From positions 868,001-932,000 of the forward strand of contig BDSL01000009.1 of the NCBI GenBank assembly GCA_003116995.1: a stretch of 64,000 nucleotides of DNA. Direction: 5' to 3'. Below the pieces are notes generated by a model. That model ran no database searches, had not been told where the DNA came from, and saw only the letters and a list, made by a program, of their open reading frames with translations. The DNA is from Yamagishiella unicocca. Its lineage: Eukaryota > Chlorophyta > Chlorophyceae > Chlamydomonadales > Volvocaceae. Of this stretch, positions 50,501 to 60,600 are shown piece by piece (position 1 is the stretch's first letter; each line of letters starts with the position of its first letter). Made by a program: the position numbers and the translations under genes.

Positions 50501-52566
50501 GCATGATGCGGTGCTGATGCATGTAGCGCAGTCCGTCAGTTACCTGAGCGGCGAGGAGCAGGGAATAGAGCGGATGGGAGCCAAACGGCCAGAAGCGTGG
50601 CGGGGCAGGGAATAGAGCGGATGGGAGCCAAACGGCCAGATGGGTGGCACTACTTGGCGGCTGTGTGCGTGCGGCAAAACCGTGCAGGCGACGAAATTGG
50701 GCACGCCGACGCAGCTGTTGGCGGAAGCGGCAGCGCCCTGGAGCAGTCCCGCAGCCCCGCCCGCAGGCCCCTCAGCAGCGCTACCCCACGCACCTGGTAG
50801 AACAAGGTCCAGATGGACGGCTCATCCAGCTTCTTGCCCTGCTCCGCGGTCTTCTTGATCAGGCGCTTTAGGTCACCTGTTGCGTCGAGCGGCGGCGCAG
50901 TGCAGATGGTGATGTGCACGATCAAGCAACTGCCCCAAATGCGCTACCCGCCGGATCCTAAGCCACGTGTTGCCACAACCCTTCGAGACCAGCTCACATT
51001 GCGCCGGCAGCCACACATTTACCGCCAGCGCTCTAGCCCTCCTATATGCCTGCCACAGCTGCTGCTACTTCAGCAGACGCTGCAAACTTTCTAACTCCCA
51101 CTCGAAGCCGATAAGCCGTCCTCTGCAAGCCACCATCGTCCAGACCCATCCCGCAAACGCGCGCATAGCTTGTCCAAACCCCTTCCGCAGCCTCCATGAC
51201 CTCCCACATTCCTTGCCGCCCTTTTAGGTTCCCTCGTAGCTAGGCATACCGCCAACCCCTGCACGTAAGCGCCCGGCCCACCCACCTACCCGCCGGCGCC
51301 CACTCGAAGATAATAATCAGCATGTTTTCGTCGATAAAAGCGTCCAGCATTTGAATGATATTAGGGTGGTCTAATTGGTGCAGCAGGGTCACCTCCTGCA
51401 GACACCGGTCGCGCTTTTTGGCGCTCATCTCGAAAATCTGGGGAGGGGGCCGGGGACGAAGAGGAGAAGGGCGCAGGTTGAAAAAAGCTGGGCGGCAGGT
51501 CAGAGCTGGGTCGACGTATCTGGAGTCGCCGGACGGAACCATTGCCTTTACGCAGCGTGCTTGGCGCCGTGCGGGTGCATTATAATTCCGTTAGGCTGCA
51601 CGCGAGCCTTCGCTGCCGTCAAGCTAAGGTGCTGGATGGGCGCCATTTGGGTTCAAGCGGTCGGTGAAATGCCTATCCGAAAAAACTCTGAAAGCCGCCG
51701 CGGCCCATGCCTCACTCTGCCCACCCGCACCCAAGCGCGGCAAACGCATGCCACGTCACGTGGATGTTCAGAGGGTGCAGGGGCGACAGTGGTGCCAATG
51801 CAAGTGCACGTGTGCAAGGGCAAAAGCCCGGTATACTTTCGCCAAGCGGTGTGCGAGCGCACTGCGGTCCTCCGCCGAGGCTCCTAGCTCGCACGTACGC
51901 TTTCCATGGAGAAGGGTTGCTGGCGCTGACTCATGCTTTTCACCACCCTTCCTCCCTCCTTGCCCGTATCCATGCTTCGTGCAAGCGGGGCCCTGCCATC
52001 CTGCCACACACCCGATGGATATGTGCTCCGACAGCAATCCCCCCTGGCTACTCCCTACACGCGCCGCGGCCGCTTCCAACAACCCCGAAGTCTGATCGCC
52101 CCTTCTGGCTACAGGCGGCCGCCTCCCTGCCTGCCCTCCCTACCTGCCCACCTACCGCCCCTGCCACCCCTCCGCCCCCGCTACCCCACCGTACCCCCGT
52201 GCCATGCGTATCCGCCTCCTTATGGAACGATAGGTGCGGTCAGTGCGGCCATGGGCGAGCAGCTAGACGTACCTCGACCTTCTTGACGGCGACAACCCGC
52301 CCGTCCTCCCGCCGAATGCCTTTATACACCACCGCATAGCCTCCCTTTCCAACAGCCTTCTGTACGTCGTAAGCTTCTGATAGCCGCCCGGGGCATGACG
52401 GGACAACCGAGAGCCCCTCGCCGTCGCCGCGCGTCGCCGGCTCTCTGGAGGCCGGTCGCGAACCATTTTTGGACGACTGCTGGCGCAACAGGGGCGGAAG
52501 TGGACCGACCGGCGTTGGCTGTCCTTCGCTGGGCGGGCGGGACATGGATTCTAGCCAACATGCCAC
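47570..52566 (-). CDS. NEK6/7-like protein kinase joined to an IFT57-like protein
   Basis: Eight exons in order: 52566-52273, 51437-51290, 50876-50794, 50543-50388, 50266-49994, 49763-48554, 48380-48244 and 47773-47570. All phases agree, giving 834 residues. Residues about 66-330 form a complete kinase: VGKGGYAVVYKG loop, Lys95, Glu113, MHRDIKPANV (Asp192), GDLGLG (Asp210), VGTPYYVSPE. The DLG triad and overall pattern point to NEK6/7, mitotic and ciliary kinases. From residue about 335 the protein resembles IFT57 (IFT-B subunit): MHVLAWLLRLNG, PVNAISLGHGRAVCGLLQ, an acidic stretch EEVADDAD, RQELERLGPQL..DWSQRW, SEQRLNDNAASLMGEYAASR, and MRRMDVRIGVTRHELW near the end, which parallels human MDIRIGVVEHTLL. 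Exon 6 holds both the last kinase helix (VWNITSSAVQ) and the IFT57 part. The alternative is two adjacent genes: the 230-base intron before exon 6 holds a read-through stop and a TGTAA. A separate canonical IFT57 may exist elsewhere. Confidence 0.8.
49862..49866 (-). terminator. Intronic TGTAA motif between kinase and IFT57 parts
   Basis: The minus strand reads TGTAA inside the intron 49993-49764. If exon 5 is not spliced, translation stops at 49951-49949 after RPELEEVRLG..., 83 bases upstream of this motif. This could allow a kinase-only transcript. A five-base motif can also occur by chance. Confidence 0.3.
50558..50640. repeat. 36-bp direct repeat in a NEK-IFT57 intron
   Basis: Copies at 50558-50593 and 50605-50640 are identical and begin GCAGGGAATAGAGCGGATGG. 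They sit just downstream of the kinase exon 3 donor region (transcript sense) and look like a recent duplication. Confidence 0.92.
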
Positions 52567-52925
52567 AGGCCCAGCGCAGGCCTGAGGCCTCTAAGCCTCA
52601 GGCCCTAAACCTTTCCAGTTTTTTGTTGCAGTCTCTATGACAAAGGTTCTGGTTGCATTTGAAGAATATAAAGCGGCCGAAGGTCTTTTTGGTCAACAAC
52701 AATAGCTGCAGGCGAAGATCGTGCTTTCGACACAAATAACGGACAGTGGATTATAGGTGGATGATCCTTGCTAGCGCCATCGGTTACCGAAGTGCTGTTC
52801 ACTTGGCCGCGGCAATCAGTACGCTGCAGTACTTTTCTGCAGAAAAATATTTTGTGGAACGGCGACGCCATGCTTGGCTGTACGTTACCTAACCGTATCA
52901 AGCTCCAGCCATAGCACAAGGCAAG
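52567..52925. promoter_or_regulatory. Divergent promoter region: NEK-IFT57 gene (-) and pheophytinase gene (+)
   Basis: 359 bases separate the two start codons. The region is AT-richer than its flanks. No specific element can be named with confidence. Confidence 0.5.
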
Positions 52926-55736
52926 ATGAAAGCAATTCACGGCGGGCGACCACGATTGCGGGCATCGCGGTGTCCTGCTTTGCGGCTTGCGGGTCGAGGA
53001 GTGCGGTTAGTAGCACGGGAGAGTGCGCAATCATCGCCGACAAAACCGCCTGCAGCAGTCACAGGCGTCAGTGGTCGTAGGGAGGCAACTGCTTCAGTAG
53101 CCACTTCCAGTGTAGAGCCATCGTGGGGCGAGGAGTTATATTGGGACTGGCAGTATGATTCGCAAATCTGCTACCGTCAAGTTGGCGAGGTGCGCTGGGA
53201 CAGGTTGTCATTGTAAAGCCCGGCCCGCGCTTGCCCCTATTCGCAACCCCTTCCGGTCCCCACCTGCCGGCCGGCAATCTTGACACCCGACGCCCGTCAC
53301 CACCCCCATCAGTGTTTTGCGCGGGCGCACCTTGCCGCCTGCCGCACGCAGCGCCGTGCGCACATGCCAGGATCACCCCCACCCCGTTGCGCGCGTCCCA
53401 GCGTACATACACGCCGTGCCTCCCCCTCTGTCGCGCGCTCTCCACTCCCAGCCGTCACCTGCACCGTGTAGACGGTTGCAGCTGGCACTGCGAACTAGTG
53501 TGACTGGTTGCCTGCACCCGCATACTGCTGCCCCTGCCCTACTCTCACCCCTCCCTGCAGTCCGGGCCCCCGATCCTCATGGTGCATGGCTTCGGGGTTG
53601 CGGGCTGGCACTTCCACCGCAACTGGGAGGACCTGCAGCGGGACCACCGGGTGTGGGCAGTGGACCTGCTGGGCCAAGGTGCGGACGGCGGGGCTGGGCG
53701 GGAAGGAGGCGCCAAGACGGACGAGTGGACCGCAAGGCGGTGGAGTCACTTTCAACATCGGTCGCAACCACAACAACCATGTCAGGGCGAACGAAATACT
53801 TCACACGATGCGGTTCTCGCAACCCGCTGCGCCATTCTCCTCCTGCACTTGCCCCTAGTTGCCACAGCCAACTACGTCACGCTGCCGTGCCCCAGGCTGC
53901 CCCCACAGCACGCCCTCACGCTCAGTCCCCGGCTCGCGGCCCCGAAACCAGGTCGTAGCTGGCCGCAGCAGCCCGTCCCCCCCTCCGCCGGACTGTACTA
54001 CAGCGTGGACACGTGGACGCGGCAGCTGGAGGACTTTTTGGAGCAGTGCGTGGGCGAGCCGGCCTACGTGGCAGGAAACTCCCTGGGCGGGTGAGGAGGC
54101 GGCACGTGTGTACGTTACAGTGTGCCGACACCCGCTCGGAGGCCCCCCGTCTGTCCACTGCTCCCACTACCCCGAAGGGTGGGATGATGAGGCACGTGCT
54201 GGTCGGGTGTCCGTCAGCGAAGAGCGGGTGGGAACGGGGAACCCAGGTGCGGTGCTGAAGCCGCACTAGGCACTAGGCTGATGGCCGGGTCCAAGGACGG
54301 CGGATGGGATGGGGTTGGGGGACATAGGAGCAAAGTAAGGCACCGTGGGTGCAGCGGTGCGGAGAGTAATAGGCGGGAGTGAGTGGCCGTCTCGTCCAGG
54401 GGAGGGGAGGCAGGTGCTTGCACTCCGGCTGGCAATGACGTCAACAACGGGCGCGCAGGGACTACTCGCTGGTTGGGCAGTCGAGCAGCGCATTTCCGGT
54501 ATCCCAACGCGGGCACGGTACGGCACGGTACCACCTGCCGGACGGGTAATCTGGTGCACGAAGCGCTTGCTGCATTATTTCGTCGAACGCGCCGACATTG
54601 TCAACTCCAGCCCGGACACGCAATCCGTGTGATGACGTAAGCCCTCATGCTGTACGGCGCCAGGTACCTCGCGGTGAGGCTGGCCGCACGGCGGCCGGAC
54701 CTGGTTCGCGGCCTGGTGCTGCTCAACGCAACACCGTTTTGGGCGTTTCGCCCCGCGCGTGGCTCGGCTGCGGCTCGCGGCCCGCTGTGGGCGGCGCTGG
54801 ACCGGGCGGTCGACGGCTCCGTGCCCGTGCCGGAGGTGGGGCACGGCTGGGTACCTGCCTGGCCGGGGTTGGTTGCAGATGGTAAAGGCAGCTGGGGCAG
54901 CTGGGTGCTTAAGAGTCCGCCACCACGCCGTCTCACCGCTCCTGCCGCCGCCCTTGCGCGCCTGCCGTCCGGCTGGCGCCCCCTCCGCCGGTCGCCTGCC
55001 GTTTCCCTTTCCTTTCCCGTGCCGTGACCACGGGTTTCCCCACTACGCCCCCCCGCCGCTCCTCCGTCAGGGCCTGAAGCGCGTCATCCAGCAGTACTGG
55101 TGGGACACGCTGCGCTCGCCCGCCACCATCTCCACCATGCTGCAGCTGGTGTACGCGGACAAGTCGGCGCCGGACGCGCCCCTCGTGTCGCGCATTGTTG
55201 AGGCCACGGAGCAGCCCGGCGCGCTAGACGCCTTCACGTCCATCGTGCTCAGCCCCAAGGCCGACCTCAGCTTCGACGAGCTGGTGGACCGCCTGCAGTG
55301 CCCGGTGCTGCTGCTGTACGGCAAGGAAGACCCGTGGGTCCGGCCGCTGTGGGGCCAGAGGCTCAAGCGGCGGCTGCCGGACGCGACCTACCTGGAGCTG
55401 AGTCCCGCGGGTCACTGCCCGCACCACGAGGCGCCGGCAGCGGTGAACCGAGCTATACGCGCGTGGGTGGCGGCTCAGGAGCTTGCGCAAGGGGCGGGCG
55501 AGGGGCGAGGGGAGTCGGCTCCTGGGGCAAGCGGGGCTGGGCTAGGGTTAGCGGTTGGAGAGAGCTGGGATGTTGTGGAGGCTGACGGGCGGGTGGTGCG
55601 GGTGAGCAACATTGACGGGCGGCCCCGCAGCTTGATGGAGCGGCTGGACCTCGCGGTGTGGAGCGTGCTGGGCCGTGCGCTGGGAGCGGTGGGCGGCAAG
55701 GGAGCGGGCAAGGCAGGGGCACGGTCGGCGGCGTGA
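52926..55736 (+). CDS. PPH: Pheophytinase-type alpha/beta hydrolase, chloroplast
   Basis: Five exons, 52926-53189, 53561-53678, 53952-54090, 54664-54835 and 55071-55736, join in phase to 452 residues (Arabidopsis PPH is about 484). Pheophytinase removes phytol from pheophytin during chlorophyll breakdown in plastids. The Arg/Ala/Ser-rich first 65 residues suit a transit peptide; then comes ELYWDWQYDSQICYRQ, the usual lead-in. Hydrolase marks: oxyanion HGFG (97-100), DHRVWAVDLLGQG, nucleophile Ser171 in AGNSLGG, LLNATPFWAF, YGKEDPWVRPLWG (Asp318) and SPAGHCPHHE (His346). The last two are close to plant PPH rather than to general hydrolases. About 80 residues after the catalytic His form a Gly/Ala-rich tail of unknown role. 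A TGTAA lies about 170 bases after the stop. Confidence 0.9.
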
Positions 55737-55904
55737 GGCGCGGCGAGGCGGACCGTGGGAAGGGTGGGGTGGAGCGGTTTGGGAGCAGTTGCTTGCTTGC
55801 AGTCTGGCGGGATGGAAGTAACCTACGTAGGCCCCCCAGGGGCCCTTCTCGCAAATTATGGATAACATAACACTGTATGCGTCGGTGCCACACATGTATT
55901 GTTG

Positions 55905-55909
55905 TGTAA
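55905..55909 (+). terminator. TGTAA poly(A) motif for the pheophytinase gene
   Basis: It lies about 170 bases downstream of the stop codon, a typical distance. Confidence 0.55.
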
Positions 55910-56823
55910 GGTGGGCACCGCCTACCACAACGCCAAAATTGCAGTCGTCGTTGTAAGAGCAGCAACGTGTAGTCAGCTAGCCTTTGGTGTTAACTGTGGT
56001 GTTTGCTCAGGGGGGTGCGTTTGAAGATCCTCGCGGGTGGCCAGTTTTGGGTTGGTGCAGGCTGCTTATCATCCTATGACGTCCCAGTAGCGCTGGCTGG
56101 TGCAACGGGTCGCGAACGCGCCACATTGTCATGTAGTACGATGGCGGTTTGTCCTCAATTACTTTATGTTCCAGGTCGCATGCGCGCATGAGGATGACTC
56201 GTACGGTGTCAGGGACTGAGGGGGACATGCGGGCAGGCGTTTGCCTATCTGTAGCTGGTCCCCAAGTCCCATAGGAATGCATTAAGAAGGTTTCATTTAT
56301 TGCTCTGGACGCACGTCTTCTTTGAGAGTTTGCGTTCCAGTGGTGGAGCTGGGCGGAACGAGGAAAAATCCGTGTATACGTTAGCTTTGGAGCGTTCGCA
56401 TGTGCCTTCTCAGGTGGCAGTTGGTTGGAAGCTGTCCGGTGTCTAAGTACTCGGGTGTGTGTTCCCGCTACCGTACGGCTTACGATGTGTTCTGGTTATA
56501 GCTGCAGTAGAGCAGGGTTGGAGCTTAGTTGGCCCAAGTTAGTGTTCGGCTATTGCTACGCTACTGCTGAACCATGGTACGCGGCGGGGGCCTTTACATG
56601 GATTGTTCGATCCTAAGGTGCAGAGAGCCAACGTAGGCACCTCGCGAGCGCTGCTGCCTTCCGGTAACGGCTATAGGGTAGACCGTGCGTTTGAGCAGAC
56701 CGTCGCTTGACACAGGTTGGCACATGGCCGTGTATTAAGTGATGTTGCGTCCTGTGCGCCGAAGACGTTGCCTGAGGCTTTGTAATGTCGCTAATGGCCA
56801 CCAGCTACATGGGCCAGAGGCTA

Positions 56824-57276
56824 TATAGCTGGCGGCTTGTGTATTACACGTCCACTACCACACGTGTGTGTTCCACGACCGCGCAAGCAACGGTGGCGCG
56901 GCCAGTCACAACACAATGGGTTGTGCTGTGACAGTGTAGCCAGGCGTGCATCATCAAATACGCGCACCCTGACGACCAGCGGACTCTGTCGGTCGGTCAG
57001 CATTTCCACCGCCGTCGGGCAGTCTTCCACTCCCGCCCTCTCTATTAGCCGGCAGTAACCACGGAGTACCAGCCGCGGACCAGCTCGGCCTATTTGCACA
57101 CGTTGCGGACCTTGTGGCTTGACAGGAAGATGTGGCATGGCACCGACGTAACGGGGCTGGAAGTGACCCCGGGGGATGGCAAGCCGCCCTTCTGTGGAGC
57201 ACTTCAACCGAGACGAGCAGGTACCATGGGTCAAGTCAACAAACATCTGCCCGTGGCTCGGATTGTTTAGTGCCAT
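56824..57276 (-). CDS. Hypothetical 151-residue open frame, weak
   Basis: A single ATG-to-stop frame starting MALNNPSHGQMFVDLTHG, with a passably protein-like middle (RVQIGRAGPRLVLRGYCRLI, SPLVVRVRVFDDARLATL). I do not recognise it. It has no visible introns, signal peptide or membrane span, and lies upstream of citrate synthase on the opposite strand. It could be a small gene, a relic exon or chance. Confidence 0.2.
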
Positions 57277-57621
57277 ATCGTAGTATATATAGATAAACGG
57301 TTGTAGCTACGACGTGTGCACTGGTATGCATTCGCCTTGACTACAAGGGTTGTTTTCCCTAACACCGTTGCGGCAGTCAGGGTAATGCCTTCAGTAGAGC
57401 GTATCACTTCCTTTATGTGATTGGGGCGTTTCCTGCGTCGGACGATGTACGGTTGTCGCGCATGTTTAAGGGCTTTTTCAGCACGACTACCGTATTTGGG
57501 CCAGTGACCTCAAAATAAGGCCTTATTCAGTGTCGCCAACATAAGTGTCGAGCTACAAATTATCGCGGACGGCGTCGTGACCTCCCAATTGGAAGCAATC
57601 AGCCGCCGGTCGTGACCAAAT

Positions 57622-60600
57622 ATGCTCGCACAGGCCGTCAGCAAGCTGGGCCTGGGCCTTGGTGCCCAGGCCCTGTCGGCAACAGGATGCTCGTTTATGC
57701 GGTTCAGCTCGGAACCGGTGACGTTGAAGCAGGCGCTTACGGCGTTGATCCCAGAACAGCAGGTAACGGTCACGCGACTGCCCTTGCGCGTAGCATGCTG
57801 CGTGCACATGTCGCAAACCGCCGTGTTTACATGCGTAGGAGCGGCTTAAAGCTCTGAAGAAGAGCTGTGGCTCCAAACCGCTGGGCGAGGTGACGGTCGA
57901 CATGGCCATCGGCGGTATGCGGGGTATTCCGGTAAGCAGCGAGGCTTGTCCCAACAGGCTTTCCACCCACAGTTATGGGGATTCTCGGGCTCGGGGTGGC
58001 CAGGATTTCCGGGATGTGGCAGCGTACCAAGGTGACGGGTATGCAGGCGCCCAAACGGGGCAGAACAAGTGTCCGCTTCGCCTGTCTGCTCCAAACCCCT
58101 CCCGCCTGTTCCTGTTCCATTCGGCTCCCATCCGGCATGCACCTGACCGTCCGCATCCGCTGGTGTCCTGTCCTGCCGCAGGGCATGCTGTGGGAGACGT
58201 CCCTGCTGGACGCGGACGAGGGTATCCGCTTCCGCGGCCTCAGCATCCCGGAGCTGCAGGTGCGTGCGGGCCGGGGAGCGGCAGGGACGAACATGCATGC
58301 ACATGGAGGCGAGCAGCAGCCACGGTTGTGCGGCCATGCTCGCAACTTGAACCCGGCGCAAGAGCCTGGATGGTACGTCACCCGTCGCGGTGGATGGGCG
58401 GATGGGCCGGACCGTCGCCCCCCCTGGGCTACTCGCAGCAACGGGGCAGCAGGCATGGCACATGACACCCCTGCCAGGGAAGGGGAGCCGCGGTGGAAGA
58501 CGTGGGCGGCACGGGCCCCCGGGTCGCGCGACTGGCGCTCATTCGGCCGCACTGCTGCTCCCAGCCACTGCCTTCAGCTACCGTAGCTGATGCCGGCGGG
58601 AGCAGCACGCCGAGCGTTACCCTGGTGGAGGGGCGTTGGCTGGCCCGTGGCGACGGTGGCGTAGCAACCCACTGCGGCCATGTTATGGTACCTGGACGTC
58701 TGCCAGCAGGCGGCAAGGCAGGAGCGAACCTACGGTAGCTCCGCAGCAGCAGCCCCCACACCCGCCCCCTGCCCCTCGCCGTGTCACGCTTGCCCGAGCA
58801 GGCCCAGCTGCCTTCGGCGGTACCCGGTGGCGAGCCCATTCCCGAGGGACTGCTGTGGCTGCTGCTGACCGGAAAGGTGCGGCCGGTGCGGCGGTGCCGT
58901 CAGGGAGGGCGGAATCAGAAGGCTGTGCGATGAGGGGCAACACGCAGGCACTAGGCGTTGTGGGCGGAGGGCTGCCTGCTGCTCCCGCACAGTACCCTGC
59001 TGCCTGCTGCCCCCGCACAGTACCAAGGGAGGACATGCACCACCTCCCATGTCCACGGACGGGGTGGCTGCTGGCACCTGCAGCGCCCAGCCCACACAGC
59101 CCCTCGTTCCTTCGCCCGCCGGGACGTCGGCGCCTCGCCCCTTGCCCTCGCACCCACCCCCTCCGCTCCCTTCTGTCCGTGGCTGCCCCGCAGGTCCCCA
59201 CGCATGAGCAGGCCGCCGCTGTGACGGAGGAGCTGCGCACTCGCTCGTTCATGCCGCCCCACGTGCTCAAGGTGCTGAACGCCCTGCCGGATGACGCTCA
59301 CCCGATGAGCCAGCTGTCGGTGGGCGTCCTGGCGCTGCAGGTGGGTCGGCGGGGCGGCGGGGCGGAGGGAGGGAGGGCGGGAGGTCAGCCAGGATGATGC
59401 TGGCGGAGCGAACACTCGGGAGCCTCGTCGTGTGTTACCTCTTGTCAGCACAGTTTCGGACGGGCTGTGGGCTCGCAGCGGTACGGCAGTGATTGCGGCC
59501 AAGAGCGTCGCAGGGGGTTGAGTGTTGGGCGGTGTGTTTTCAAGGGGGTACGTCCCGCGCGTCGAGCTGCAGTCGCTGTGAAGTGTTATGTTCGCATCTG
59601 GAGTTTGGGGAGGCAACGAGGGGCTCCAGCAGCCCATCTGCACTGGAGAGGAGAGGAGGCGAGAGGCCCCGGCGAGGGCGAATGAGTCCGCCACATCCAG
59701 GCCTTCGCGACGATGATTCGAGCTGGGAGCAGGTCCTCCTGCATCCCATGTGTTTTGTGCGAGTCGCGCCACTCTCAGATCTATCTCGCCCCTTCCTGGT
59801 ACGCAGTCGGGCAGCCGCTTCGCCGCCGCCTACACCCGGGGCACCCACAAGAGCAAGTACTGGGAGACGGTGTACGAGGACAGCATGGATCTCATCGCGA
59901 AGCTGCCGCAGCTGGCGGCCATGATCTACCGCCGCACCTACCGAGGCGGCGCCCAGATTGCCCCCAACCACACGCTTGACTGGGCGGCCAACCTGTCCTT
60001 CATGATGGGTGGGTAGCGTTGAAACGCGTATTTGGGTGGATGGGCCGGGGCCGGGAGTACCGTCATGGCATCATGTGGCCAGAGGCGAAGAACTACCGGT
60101 ACGAGAACTTGGCTGCGGCGTGTCGTTTGTGAAAGCGACTGCCGACAAGGCAGGAGACCCGTTTAAGTCATGTTGTATCCTTATCGGTACCGTTAACCTC
60201 ACATACAGTGTATACCCAAGTCACACTTCATGTCACAGATGCGATTGCGGTTGCGGTTGCAGCAATCAGGGAACCGCCGAATCGTGCCTGGACTCACTCT
60301 CGGCTAAGTATTTCGTACGACACACACCGACGACCATCCCGCTCACTGGAACGTCCTCTGCCCGTACCGCCCTTCTCCGCGGCTCTCCGTTCTCTCCGTT
60401 CCTTGTTCGCGTCCCGGCAGGCTATGAGGACCCCGGGTGCCTGGAGATGATGCGCATGTACCAGACCATCCACAGCGACCACGAGGTGCGGCGGAGGGGC
60501 GGAGGGGGGGGCCGGCGGTGCAGTGCAGCGCCAACGGAGCTGCGTGGATGGGCGCGAGATGGGATTGTTAATGCCCGCATCGGAATGGCAACCGTCAACG

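Larger units (their letters stand above)
55737..57621. other. 1.9-kb region between pheophytinase and citrate synthase genes
   Basis: It contains the pheophytinase 3' UTR and the citrate synthase promoter. One uninterrupted minus-strand frame at 56824-57276 is listed separately. Nothing else is recognisable. Confidence 0.5.
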
